A stretch of DNA of 64,000 nucleotides, from contig NW_026570363.1 of NCBI RefSeq assembly GCF_019649055.1, positions 62,001 to 126,000 of the forward strand, written 5' to 3'. Shown in pieces: positions 33,372 to 44,180 of the stretch (position 1 is the first letter of the stretch; the number at the start of each line of letters is the position of its first letter). The notes under the pieces are model-generated. The model did no database searches, had not been told where the DNA came from, and saw nothing but the letters and a program-made list of their open reading frames with translations. The position numbers and the translations under genes were made by a program. Source of the DNA: Paramacrobiotus metropolitanus. Lineage: Eukaryota > Tardigrada > Eutardigrada > Parachela > Macrobiotidae.

Positions 33372-33904
33372 GCCCTTATCAGGCCCATGCTCAAACTCGG
33401 ACTTGGACTACTAAAACTTGGACATGGACTTCACTTGGACTCTAAAACTCGGACTTCGCTTGGACTCTAAAACTTGGACTTCACTTGGACTCTGAAACTC
33501 GGACTTGGATTTAGGCGTTTCTTATGTCTTCTTACGTTTCTTCATGTTTTCTTAGGTTTCTTAGGTTATTCTTAGGTTTCTTTGGTGTTCTTAGGTTTCT
33601 TAGGTTTCTTGGGTTTCTCAGAATACCAAAGAATACCTAGATTACCTAAGAAATACTGGTAACTTTAGAAACATAAAAACACCCAACAAACCTAAGAAAA
33701 TCGAAGAAGCCTCAGAAACTTAAGAAACCTGAGAAAACATGAAGAAACGTAGGAAGACATGAGAAACGCCTAACTCCAAGTCTAAGGCATCGAGTCCGAG
33801 TTTCAGAGTCCAAGTGAAGTCCAAGTTTTAGAGTCCAAGTGAAGTCCTAGTCCAAGTTTTAGTAGTCCAAGTCCGAGCTTGAGCGCGGGCCCCCTTATCA
33901 TATT
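33372..33904. mobile_element. Large foldback palindrome with internal tandem repeats
   Basis: About 530 bases form two arms. The outer part TTATCAGGCCC...GGACTTGGACTACTAAAACTTG is mirrored at the right end (CAAGTTTTAGTAGTCCAAGTCC...GGGCCCCCTTATCA). Each arm has tandem copies of a 24-27 base unit (ACTTGGACTCTAAAACT) and then a CTTAGGTTTCTT array facing the centre near 33,620-33,650. It has the shape of a foldback element. No transposase and no clear target duplication are seen. Confidence 0.8.
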
Positions 33905-34088
33905 TGGCTGCGAAGCATTTAACGTACGATATTGATTTCATCATGGGTTGACAAGTTTTCACATAACTCACATAAGAAACACGGGAGTGTGCTACACAGC
34001 TTGACCAGAACAAAAACTAATATCGCGTAAACATATTCACGCAGGAGAAACGAAGAAAACGTACAAAGTCGAACGAGCCACACCATTA

Positions 34089-35360
34089 TTACCAAAACCG
34101 TTCACTATCCGGATGAATAAGGAGGTAATCGGAGATGGGCAGGGTATCCCGGTCCGGCACCATCGCCGCGGCGTGCTTCTCTAAAGCCGGCAAACCCATC
34201 TGTCGGGCCATTGCCACATAGTACATGGCATTCTCCGGTCGGACATTCCCCGCCAGGACCTCTTCACACGCCGTCCGCAAACCATCCATACCGTACCGTT
34301 GAGCCGCTGAACACAATTCCTCAATCCGGTCTTCCGTGGTCGGCCGCCCCCGGGCATAGGCGTAGCGCAACATCATCTCCAAAAGCTCCCCGTCGATATC
34401 CGGCAGCTTGCACGCCCCCGTCATCTTCACGGGTACATCGTGCGCGAACAGAAGATCGAAGACAGGGAAGGCGGAAGAAAGAATGGCGCGGTGAACCGGA
34501 AAAACGCGGTTATCGCTCGAGATAATGGTGGCGTCGGCGAAAGGCCCCAGCGACAGGAGAGACAGAAGATCAGCGCGGGGCGTTGCGACTTCGAACGTCA
34601 TGATCACCACGACCATCTGGCCTTTGCGGAGGGCCGTGCCTTTGGGCTCGACGAGGGTGGAGAGGTCATCGCTGCGCTGTTCGGAAGACATGTCCGTCCA
34701 TCCCTTCGGGCCGATTTTCACGGTGGAGTTAGCGCCACCTTTTGCTCTGCAAAGGTCAATAGTTTGTCGGCAATAAGCGCATACTTGGCGTAGTGAATAT
34801 TGAGCGAAATTCTTCTGTAGTTTCACTTTGAGCTACCTTTATAATATTTGTAATTATTAAAAGTAAGACTATATTAATGAGTATTAACTTGAGTATATTT
34901 AAAATGAGCGCTATAATAATTCCCGGTAAACGCGATGGCTAAATGCTGCAAGTCACGCTGACTTCCCGCCTTTTCTCGTTCGGTTCGTTTATTAACCTTT
35001 GTTACAAACTACCGAACCATCAGCATTATTATTTGTCACGTACCGTACAGTGCAATGGATCAGCAAGTTTCTAGCCGACACAATCTGCTTGTGGTCGCTC
35101 TGGGGAAATACCCGCGCCGTCACTTTCTTGGTCCACGGCTGTACGGCCAACTGCACGCTCCACATGGAGGACGGGATCTCGGAATAGTCGCGCTGGCGGT
35201 CCACACGAAATTCGGCCACGAACCAAGTCCCGCTGGTTCTCTTCTTGGCGTTCCCTTGTAATAGAGGAGATTGGATGAAGTGCTCCGTGGGGATAGTGTA
35301 CTGCAGGCTCCACGATAGGCGACGCTGCTGAGAGGGGAAGGGCTCGCGAAAGGCGCTCAT
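34089..35360 (-). CDS. MATH-BTB protein, second gene, two exons
   Basis: Exon 1 is 35,360-35,044 (ATG of MSAFREPF; donor TACG|GTACGT). Exon 2 is 34,746-34,089 after acceptor CCTTTGCAG. Phase 2 joins and gives 324 residues. Exon 1 is a divergent MATH region (LQYTIPTEHFIQSPLL ... WFVAEFRVD). Exon 2 completes it (VKIGPKGWTDM...MTFEV), then carries a BTB domain (DATIISSDNRVFPVHRAILS; LPDIDGELLEMMLRYAYA) and a short BACK-like helical tail (ACEEVLAGNVRPENAMYYVA). Like the 5-7 kb gene it is a likely cullin-3 adaptor, but the two share only domain order and are not close paralogues. Its coding region is noticeably more G+C-rich than the surroundings. Confidence 0.85.
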
Positions 35361-35419
35361 GATCACGTCAGATAACTGATATTATTAATACCGTTGATAT
35401 AGAACGCGAAAGCTCGTTT

Positions 35420-36100
35420 CTAATCTGCAAACGCGACTAGAGACAGAATGATTTTGCCGCTCGCACCGAGACGATTGAGGCACTTGAAGATCTGAGGATC
35501 CTGTGTACGGACTGTGGATCCGGTTTGAAACGTGTTGTATACGAGCATGATAGGTGTTACATCTGACGTATGGTTACATAATCGTCTATCTGGGATATTA
35601 TTTCGTCGTCCTTCGTAGGTACTGTATGCTGTTTTGTTTTGTTGCTTGTACAAGGTACAGTATGTAACATCTGCAATATTCAAGCGGTACTTGGAAGCGG
35701 GCACTGACGGCATACAGATTACATGTACCTTTTTTATTGTGCATGGCGGATTATCAACGGCATTTCATGTACAATGAAGTCGACGAATTGGCCACACAGC
35801 AGTAGCACAGTGAACAGAGCTAACTTTATTTAAACTTGCAAAATTGAATTTACTTTCAGAATATATGCTGTTGTAAACAGCATAATTTAATATGTACTCG
35901 TATATTGGCGAAATAAACGACAAAAGTCGAGTAAATAAATCCGAATATCGGATAAGACAATTTAAAATAAGCACGTTCCAGACCACTCCAGTCTGCAAAA
36001 TCGATGGTAACCTTAAAATAAGGGTATCAACATGGTTCTAATAAAAAAGTGTCACTCATCAGGGATAATGGCAGACTGTACAACCAAAATTGGGCATCCA
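35420..36100. other. Intergenic, no supported gene
   Basis: Frames here lack ATG, domain and splice support. Nothing is called. Confidence 0.5.
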
Positions 36101-36105
36101 TAACC

Positions 36106-36318
36106 TTAAGGATGCTGGCCTTGCCTCCTGGCTTGTTCGGTAATGGACGGTGGTTTCGGGAGCGGTTTGTCTACAGGCAGGGGAGGCAGCGGTTTGTTCT
36201 TGGGGTCCTTCGGATCCGGTAGCGGCTTGTTCTTGTTGCTCTTTCCGGCTTCGATAAAACCGGCAAAGACCGCCAAGCACAGGGTCAACACAACAAGCAG
36301 TCGTCCAAAAGAAACCAT
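36106..36318 (-). CDS. Small secreted proline-rich peptide, copy 1
   Basis: A single exon of 70 codons with signal peptide MVSFGRLLVVLTLCLAVFAG. The mature part of about 45 residues is Pro/Lys-rich with repeated KPLP units (NKPLPDPKDPKNKPLPPLPV) and ends in ARRQGQHP. There is no Cys. Such cationic Pro-rich peptides are often antimicrobial, but extracellular-matrix or salivary-type roles are equally possible. The nearly identical inverted copy at 38.2 kb differs at only a few residues (for example N to D and R to K), which shows protein-level conservation. A TATA box lies 115 bases upstream. Confidence 0.85.
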   Translation of the reverse strand: MVSFGRLLVVLTLCLAVFAGFIEAGKSNKNKPLPDPKDPKNKPLPPLPVDKPLPKPPSITEQARRQGQHP

Positions 36319-36432
36319 CGTGGTTACTGTAAGAAGCGCGTCGAGAAAGAAACAAAAATCGTCGAAATTTAATTAACAATGTGCTGACTCTTAGCTAGCT
36401 CAGTGTATGATGGCCATGGTGCTCTGAACATC

Positions 36433-36443
36433 TGCTTTATAAA
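36433..36443 (-). promoter_or_regulatory. TATA box of proline-rich peptide copy 1
   Basis: TTTATAAAGC on the minus strand, about 118 bases before the ATG. The counterpart of copy 2 is at 38,062-38,070. Confidence 0.5.
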
Positions 36444-36549
36444 GCATTTCATGTTCTCGAATGCTTGTTTTTGAAAAGCTTAATTCGAACGATGTCCGTC
36501 TTTTGCGAGCGGTTTCACAGGGATTTTCCACGCACATGTAGTAAACAAA

Positions 36550-37950
36550 ACGGAATCTTAATACAAGTTTCTTAGTACCTCGGATATATTATGTGGCTAT
36601 CTTATGTTTCATTCATAACAAACACTTCCGGAGGCGCTCAGTGCCGCGCTGCCAAAACAGTGCCATATCTGTATTTGTGGTAAGTAACCTCGATTTCTTC
36701 GACATGTTTACATTCGCTACCGAAAAACAACTAGTAGAGTAGACATTTTCAATAACATTACATAAGTAGCATTTTTTCGTGTAATGGAAGACTCGCTGTC
36801 CATTTGACGTTTAAGAAATTATTCATAATTTTCAAATACCGTCTTTTAGCCCGACAGATGGCGGCAGGGCAAGTGCTGTTTTACCAGTACAACGAAATAT
36901 GATAGAAGCATTGCAAATGTAAGTATAAATAATTAATTCTACTACGCAACAAAATAATGAAAAAATTACAATCATTACCATTATTTGCAAATAATAATAA
37001 TAATTACAAAATTTTATTCATGAATAAATCAAGCAAACCCTACTTACGCTCTGGCGTGCAACTTCATTTCGAATTTTTCGCTCTGAACATTATCGGTTTA
37101 CGCACTGTTCATCTACTGTATGATGTCTAGAAGTATAGATAAAATAATGATACTACCATTATTTATATCTAGAGTCTAGACGGGTGCAGATGATAAAAAT
37201 AAATGTATAATTTCTGTATTTCAACTAAGCGAGGCCAACGACAACAGAGCGCGCGTGAGCTCATTACTTGTGAAAATTTCTTTTTGGAATGGAATTCACC
37301 TGTAATAAATTTACTGTGTACTGTTACTTATTGTTATTTCAGTAAACTGTTTTAACGAAGTGTAATATTTCAATTTCGCTTACAATGCGTGAAAAAAAAA
37401 TTCAAAACGTTTCAACGCACAAAGATGTCCCGCAGTGGTCTTATAATGAACTGATGCAAATTCATGCAAACGGATGTTATATAACATGAAGATTGTGTCA
37501 CACCGGAAATAAGATTTTTACATTTATGTTTTTTTCAGATTTAAAATGAATTTCAAAACTTTTACTGCTTATTGCGCCCTGGTTATATTCAGCTCCCCTA
37601 CCATAAACATACTTCTGTGGAAGACCTTGTTATTTTTTATAGACACTCAATTACGGCAAGTGCTCGTTCTCAAAATGCCGGCAAATCGATTCCGAACTTA
37701 TGAATGGAGCAATAACAGAAGCAAGAAAAGCAACAAAAAAATCTGACGGTGTAGTTCCGACGCCGAAGGGAATTTTGTGTACACCAAACATATTTTGACA
37801 GTGCGTTACCCAGTTATACTGGAACCGTGACCCATTGTTAACAGCGCGGTACTATATCGCCTCCGGAAGTATTCAATTATTATGAACGAAAAGCTTGAGT
37901 GTCTAATAATTTCTCTGGGGTACGAAGAAATTTCTGTTAAAATTCAGTGT
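36550..37950. other. Spacer between the inverted peptide genes
   Basis: No gene is supported. The spacer is A+T-rich, separates two divergently transcribed copies and holds the shared upstream motif at both ends (GGGATTTTCCACGCACATGT near 36,521 and its complement near 37,963). Confidence 0.55.
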
Positions 37951-38061
37951 TGTTTACGACATGTGCGTGGAAAATCCCTTTAAGAGACATTCATAAAAAC
38001 AGAACACTGACCAATTATTAACGTTTTGAAAACGAACATTCGAAAGCACACCAAAAAGCCA

Positions 38062-38070
38062 CATATATAA
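38062..38070 (+). promoter_or_regulatory. TATA box of proline-rich peptide copy 2
   Basis: CATATATAATA about 115 bases upstream of the ATG at 38,180, the same spacing as in copy 1. Confidence 0.45.
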
Positions 38071-38179
38071 TACATGCATGCGGTATACAAAAACCACTGC
38101 ACGTAAGCAAGCTAGCCGTTTCTGTAGTCTTATCTCACTACAATTTTTAACTTTTCTTTGTCGATACGCAACAGCTACG

Positions 38180-38392
38180 ATGGTTTCCTTGGGAAGATTG
38201 CTCGTTGTATTGACCCTGTGCCTGGCCATCTTTGCCGGTTTTATCGAAGCCGGAAAAAGCAACAAAGACAAGCCGCTACCGGATCCGAAAGACCCCAAGA
38301 ACAAACCGCTACCTCCCTTGCCTGTGGACAAACCGCTCCCGAAACCACCGTCCATTACCGAACAAGCCAGGAAGCAGGGCCAACATCCTTAA
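38180..38392 (+). CDS. Small secreted proline-rich peptide, copy 2
   Basis: A single exon of 70 codons with signal peptide MVSLGRLLVVLTLCLAIFAG, followed by KSNKDKPLPDPKDPKNKPLP and a tail ARKQGQHP. Length, repeats and C-terminus equal copy 1 at 36.1 kb on the opposite strand; most differences are silent or conservative. The conserved segment extends upstream past the TATA box to about 37.96 kb, so the whole unit, promoter included, was duplicated in inverted orientation. Confidence 0.85.
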   Translation: MVSLGRLLVVLTLCLAIFAGFIEAGKSNKDKPLPDPKDPKNKPLPPLPVDKPLPKPPSITEQARKQGQHP

Positions 38393-38672
38393 GCTTATGG
38401 GTGCCATTGTCAGTTGACCTTGATCGATCGCTATTTCCTGCTGATGCTGACTTATTTAAAAAAAAACCAGTTTGACTGCGCATTTGTAAATTGCTTCCGC
38501 AATGGTCTGTAATTTGTGTAATTCGAGTTTTGATGTCCGATATTCGGATTTAAATGAATTGGAATAGTGCAAATGGTTTGAGCTAAGATTAAATACAGTT
38601 TTTTGTGATAATCGAATCCGGTATATTTTGTCAATGCTGCGTCTTTGACTCTTGGTAGCATTATTAGCATCA

Positions 38673-38815
38673 GTTCGACAAAAAGGTTACTGGGAAGATA
38701 CTCATAATGTAAATTGTAAAGTTACTGGTTACTGGGAAGGTTGTTTATGTAAGGTTACTGGGAAGATACTCATAATGACTTCGACAAAAAGGTTACTGGG
38801 AAGATACTCATAATG
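38673..38815. repeat. Short tandem repeats
   Basis: Three copies of a unit containing AAGGTTACTGGGAAGATACT (about 38,684, 38,751 and 38,790). Two of them also share the preceding TTCGACAAAAAGG. Local duplication, no coding role. Confidence 0.7.
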
Positions 38816-38829
38816 TAAACACATACGTT

Positions 38830-40060
38830 CTCTCCCTAATGCGAGGGAATGTTTTCTTCGCATTACCTGGAGTATGTATCAGGGATCGGGCCCGTGCCAA
38901 ATACTGACTTTATGACAGCAGACCCCATTCGCCGCATTCTGTGAAACAACACTGCAACGGTACAACCACTACTGTAGTTGTAGAGCCATTTACTTTGCCG
39001 TCACTCGGAAAACATATTACCTAAGGTCCTAAACATAAAACATGTTTTATTACGGCGCTTAGCGGCGTAGCGTACCTTCGTTCCAGCACATACAACATGT
39101 ACTCTGTACATAAAACGTATTTAAGCAAGGCACCGACATTTGGTTAAGTGCTGCCGGAATCAGCCGGATCACTCAGAAAGCATCGTGAACTTCGCTGGTG
39201 AATTCCTTACTATCGACGATTCGGTTTTCCTTCAGTATTACGATTGTATTTCGGCACAAGCATTTTCTCATTGATGCTTCGATTAAGCAGCTGGCCAAAA
39301 ATGATGATGATCTACTTGAAAGTCGGGGTCTAGAATTTATCTCGGTGTTTAGGATTTTTATTCCGGACTGTGTAAGCGAGCTTTCTAAACTACTGCAACA
39401 GCGTGAAAGTATCATGAGATACTACAACTTGTTAAGCTACAGATATACGCTAGCCCGGAAAAGCTGCTGCTTAGAATTCTGCAAAATGCTTATGAATGCT
39501 TGCATTCAGTTCCAGGCTGTAGAAATTTGCTTAAATTTGATCGTATCTCGGCCACAGTCTACGAGGTCATCCAGCTGACGGCTGCTGATCATCAGCGCCG
39601 TGCTTCTGGTGGTACTTTTGGAAGTTGCAATGTGAATCTGAGAATGTGCATGACAAGTCTCGTACGAGTATATATGCGTAAGTGTCAGGTTTCGCATAAT
39701 AATTTTTGTAGCCCAGGCTTAAATTTGATGCACAAGTCGGGTCGCTCCAGCTTTAATATGTTTGCGCGTCTTCTTGTTCCGCACATTGTACCTCATACAA
39801 ATATTTTTATTCATGATGAGGCATATAACCTGGTTATGCATTTCAGTGACCGGCATTTTAAGGCTTACTTTTGGTAAGTAAATGACCTTGACAGGCGGAA
39901 ATAAGAATTGTGAACAAAATAATACAATATATGAATATGAATAGAACATGAGTATAATAAGAATACAATATGCATACAATATATTAGAAGTATTGGGAAA
40001 GCAATAAGTATGATATCACTTTACGGTCGCCATCTTCCAGATAGCCGTTAACAGTTAATA
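38830..40060. other. Unrecognised frames at 39,198-39,877, otherwise empty
   Basis: Two overlapping plus-strand frames (39,198-39,578 without ATG; 39,500-39,877 with ATG) have moderately protein-like translations (LLESRGLEFISVFRIFIPDC; KSGRSSFNMFARLLVPHIVP). They could be one frameshifted gene of about 220 codons. There is no domain, signal peptide or paralogue in the window, so they stay unassigned. Confidence 0.25.
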
Positions 40061-40063
40061 CAG

Positions 40064-40517
40064 GTTTGAACACTAACCTGGAAACGGACTGCCACTCCCC
40101 ACCAGAATCGTACGCAGTACAGGATCATGTCCTTACCACTGTCAGCTTTCCCTTGCGCACCGACACCGTCACCATGGAAGAATGTTCGCGTTACGCAACA
40201 ATGTCGAGAAAAAACGGCAGTAAAAACACATACACGCCGTTCAAAGTCTTGACTGCTCCAGCCCATATTGGTTTCGTGATATAAAGAGAACTTTCATTTA
40301 CATCGACTGCCACTGGGAACAGTGCGAAATCCTCCAAGAAATCTACAGGAATGTCAGCGAAATCAGTCCTAATCGTACTGTGCTCGTCCAGTTGGAGTCC
40401 GAACCTGGCCCTGACGATCACCTGCACTCGGATGTTGTTAAACCGCTTCGCAAGCAGATCACTGGACTGTCAATTACGCGGTGTGAGAACGAATTAACAA
40501 ATAACGTTCAACCGTAG
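40064..40517 (+). pseudogene. LRR family pseudogene, N-terminal half, plus strand
   Basis: After an acceptor TTAATACAG in the family phase, the sequence reads LNTNLETDCHSPPESYAV and then VSFPLRTDTVTMEECSRYAT, matching the N-terminal cap of the LRR proteins. It then shifts frame between about 40,205 and 40,245 (an A6 run lies at 40,209) and resumes as RTFIYIDCHWEQCEILQEIY through SDVVKPLRKQITGLSITRC, followed by a stop at 40,517. The LRR strands and C-terminal cap are missing, and no signal exon was found. This is the only copy on the plus strand. Confidence 0.75.
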
Positions 40518-40519
40518 TG

Positions 40520-42310
40520 GGCACTATGCGGCTCGGACTGATCTACCAATGTTGATTGTTATTAAGAATGTGCACTACACAACAAACGATAAAAATAACT
40601 TTGGTTTGCGTCGAAAATTTCCTTCGGCGGTTGGCTTTCATACGGCTTTCCTTCGAACTGTCTCTGCTATTTTTCCATTCACAACTTCGATAAGGTCGCC
40701 AGCAGTTTGAGAGCAAGCTCATACCAAACAGTAACAAGTTAAAATTAGGGCGAATCTATAGTCACCCCTTTTCTATTAGGTAATTCTCGCACCCTGCATT
40801 TCCACGGGCTATAGGTATACATACTTCTTTTCTTTCTCAGAGGGGTGACAAAGATCCATTGAACAGTTTTTCGGTTCACAAAAATGTTTTGGCGATTTAA
40901 TATGACTAGGATTCAGGCATTCACATACAATGGTATATTAGGCACTCCATCCGACAATGAGCCGGTTTGGCTGTTCGGCCAGCACAGATCGAAGCGCACG
41001 CCGGTCCACGCGCACGACAATATCGCCCTTCTGCCGTGACAGAAGAGTCCGTAAAACCAAATGTCAGGCGACAACCTGTCGCGTAGCCCCTTCTGCAGGG
41101 GTCTGCTTGCTCACTGGTCTGCATCCGTTGCTTTTTGGGCATCTCAACAAGATTTCATTTTCTACAACCTCCAGCCAGGCACGTTGGGTGGGAGCTATGG
41201 TGAATATTGCGTTCTCTGGCCTGTACCCTTCCACAGTTTGCCCATTGTGCCGGGCAACTGTCGCTCCATCACCGGAAACTGAATGGTCACATCACGCGTT
41301 TCCCGTCCGTAGAACGTGATAACTGAAGGACGTTCATTTCATGGTACCCGCTTTAACGAAACAGGTGGTCACTGGTACATATGTATTATAGGCCTTATAA
41401 GGTGTATCTGCAGGAGGCCAATAATTCGATCATGTGCTTTGTGCAAAAAGAATAAATACGAGGGTATAAGGGCCCGCATAATGCAGATGAGGGGCATTGC
41501 GTATTGGCATCCCTGACAACATGTAAAACACGGGGATCCCTAATAATCTCAATTGAATGGCCTCACACACTTAAAATTATGACATATCGTCTATGACAGG
41601 GACGGAGCCAATAAAGTACGGAACCAGAAAAAACCGGAAAGTCTGTAAATACGGGATGAACAGCACATTTGCGCCGTGTGTACGGCGTACGCCATTTACT
41701 TGCATTTTGACCTGTGCTAGAGTGGTTATAACTTGTAATGAATCTTTCAACTCAACAAGTACTTTTGCTCTCGTTAATTACGTAGTAGCCCTGCAGACGT
41801 TCGTAAATTGTCCAAACGCAAAAGCGATCTCCTTTATTGTACAGTTTATGATTGTGAGTTGTGACAATACCCAGTTGACAGTTTGCTACGCGTTAGTCTC
41901 AAGCAGTACCAACAATTCTGCAAAATATGGCCAGATTATTATTCGTTTTGGATTTCGTCGGACTGCGACCAACTGATTTTGATATGGGTTTTGACAAGTC
42001 AAAAGTCGAGTCCCGACACTGGAAGTACCCTAAGTGTTTATTAATTAAGCCGACGAACATTTTCAAGTACCTAAATTTACCTGAGGACGATGGTATACGT
42101 AAAATACATCGTGCAGGTACAGATGACAGCCCACGCTGTCTTCAAGCAATACATTTTGCAAATATATAAGGTAAATCAGTAAACGTGTACGGCTCAAACG
42201 TAGCGGTGGTGCAATACGCTAGTCCGATACTGCGTATTTGTGGCATTCGGGAAAAGTGCATTTTCTGAATTTTCAAACGCAGATCCGACTGGATCCTGAA
42301 ATTTGGATCC
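40520..42310. other. Intergenic, no supported gene
   Basis: Frames of 70-127 codons (for example 41,593-41,976 and 41,927-42,169) overlap in several phases and show no domain. None is called. Confidence 0.45.
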
Positions 42311-42321
42311 ATCCCTGTTTC

Positions 42322-42543
42322 CTAAATCCTTGCGGTTGCTTGCTTGGTGCTGCATCTTAAAACGTCCAGTTCGATGATTTCGTTACGGATAAGGTCCATG
42401 ATGTCTGAATGGATCGGACAGACTGTGCATTTTATTAACGAAAAGTTACAGTAGCCACACAGTTGGTACTGATGATTGATAATCACTCTCATGATTTCTG
42501 CCAGCCGGATGAGGTTTTCCATTGAGCACGATGACCCAGACAT
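42322..42543 (-). pseudogene. Diverged LRR family relic
   Basis: The minus-strand translation has SMENLIRLAEIMRVIINHQY and then CPIHSDIMDLIRNEIIELDV followed by LRC. This aligns with AGIMKLASMVIPNR and LHPDVLNPVRNQLIELTIDRC of the intact protein at 19-20 kb. Only about 70 codons remain, and similarity is much lower than among the 10-20 kb copies, so it is an older relic or a fragment of a distinct subfamily. Confidence 0.55.
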
Positions 42544-42559
42544 GGTTTCGGGATGCTGA

Positions 42560-43140
42560 TGTTGTTAAATATGGAGCATACTTTAAAGGTTCATACATTT
42601 CCGGTCCAAAACACTCCCAGAGGTGCTTGAATTTGCATCTTGAAACCGGCGATATTCAGCGCCGAAGATTTCGAGTTGGTTCGGAAACTGAATTGTGATA
42701 GCTCGTATGTGTCGTATCGCAACTTCGTTAAAAAGATACCAGATCTAATTAGCGACATGCAAAAAGACGAAATTGGCGATAATACCGACCAAAACCAATA
42801 TTATACGAGTATACTATAGTCAAAATCCCGTCTAAATAGTTTTCATTTCCTTTAAATCACTTCCCCTTCAAACGCCAAAGCAGGAACTGCTTCGAAGATT
42901 TGTTGTCAATGATTGCGAAAAATTCAGTTTAACGCGGCAAAAATCTTGTTTTGTAATTAAATGCTTCTGTGAATGATTTTTGTGGAAATTCCTACAAGCA
43001 GCGGCTTGGTGGTGATGTCGAAAATGAAATTCCTTGAAATATACAGTACCACTGATGCCGTAAACACCAGTACAATACGTACACAAATATTATTGTAGCT
43101 TATATTTTGCGCTGCGCATACTCGTACAATTTTTGTTCTA
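42560..43140. other. Intergenic, no supported gene
   Basis: No supported gene or repeat. Confidence 0.5.
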
Positions 43141-43149
43141 CTTTCATGA

Positions 43150-43157
43150 TATAAAAG
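43150..43157 (+). promoter_or_regulatory. TATA box of secreted peptide SP-a
   Basis: TATAAAAG 118 bases before the ATG at 43,268. The two related genes at 46.9 and 48.2 kb have TATATAAAG at 108-115 bases. Confidence 0.6.
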
Positions 43158-43267
43158 AAGAATACGGTGCTGTTCGTATGGCGCATATCACCAAAGTCAA
43201 TTAAATCTATGTTTGATGATTTACTGAAGTTTTACCGAGCCCAGCTGCGTATCTTGCTCTAGCAAAC

Positions 43268-43706
43268 ATGAATGTTTTACGATCCGTCTGGATGATGTTG
43301 GTCTTGGTGGTCGCGAGTTTGGTAAGATAAAAATTAACATTTATTGCTCAATTACCACCATACAGTATATCATTTCCGCTATTCGTTTATACCTGGACAA
43401 CCCAGAGCTTAGAGTGGTTGACCTATAGCTAGTGGTGATGTTGCAAAGTTTGATGGTAACAACGCGAATCCATATCAATCTTACAGCCTAAAGATACTTA
43501 ATACTTTCATCAAATGGTAGAAGTTTTTGACATTAATTATTCTGAGGTTGACAAAAAATTAGATTGAAAAAATAGCACTAAGTATTTTTATTTTGCAGCT
43601 GGTTGGACCTTCTGTATGTAGGATTTGTAACCCGGAAAACAGGCGGTTGTGTCACGTTCACGAGGAAATCGCCAGAGATCCTTCAAATGACCAGGGACCA
43701 CTGTGA
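43268..43706 (+). CDS. Short secreted peptide SP-a, two exons
   Basis: Exon 1 is 43,268-43,321 and is exactly an 18-codon signal sequence (MNVLRSVWMMLVLVVASL), donor TTG|GTAAGA. Exon 2 is 43,599-43,706 after acceptor TATTTTGCAG, phase 0, giving 53 residues. The mature part (LVGPSVCRICNPENRRLCHV...) has three Cys (C-x2-C-x7-C) and an acidic tail. Start, exon length, phase and the M-x-(V/I)-(L/V)-(R/K)-x-x-W signal pattern match SP-b and SP-c, so the three form a family although mature parts diverge strongly. Function unknown; hormone, venom-like or immune peptides are all possible. Confidence 0.7.
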
Positions 43707-43910
43707 ACAGAAAAGAATAGCACCGCTGTGAAGTTGCTCTGCATTTTCGAACGTTGGATGTTGTTGTTGTGAAAATATACTCTTATATGTCAGAAAACAT
43801 CGCTACTAAAGCATTTTGACTTGTTTAGAGGTACTACAACGCTTCGCAAGAAGTTGTTTCTGCGAAGGTTTGTAAAAAAATCTAAAGTCACCACGACAGC
43901 TGAATCCCGA

Positions 43911-43983
43911 GAACATCGGACATAGTTTATTTGACGTCTAGGTCGGACATCGGTCGAACATCGGACATAGTTTATTTGACGTC
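43911..43983. repeat. 28-base direct duplication
   Basis: The 28 bases starting GAACATCGGACATAGTTTAT at 43,911 are repeated exactly from 43,956, 17 bases after the first copy ends. Recent slip or non-tandem duplication. Confidence 0.8.
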
Positions 43984-44180
43984 GTATTTTATGTAAGAAG
44001 AATAGTCAAACCAAAGTCAGCTAGACTAAGAAAAGCTGAACAATCTAGGAAGTCAAAAGCCTATTTCCGCTTCAAAATATATATGTACAAGGTCAAACAC
44101 GTTGGCGACAATCGCCGCTTTAATGAAGGGACATCATCTGTCCGCTGTACAACAGCAGATACATTTGAGACCGTAGTTTT

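Noticed and set aside
34211-34793. Plus-strand frames of 83-117 codons rich in Arg, Pro and Gly
   Set aside because: Antisense of the G+C-rich BTB exon of the second MATH-BTB gene.
36059-36379. 106-codon frame overlapping proline-rich peptide copy 1
   Set aside because: Out-of-frame shadow; the 70-codon frame has the signal peptide and is conserved in the inverted copy.
40921-41319. Cys-containing frames on both strands
   Set aside because: No signal peptide, no consistent Cys spacing and stops in every frame; may be old repeat DNA.
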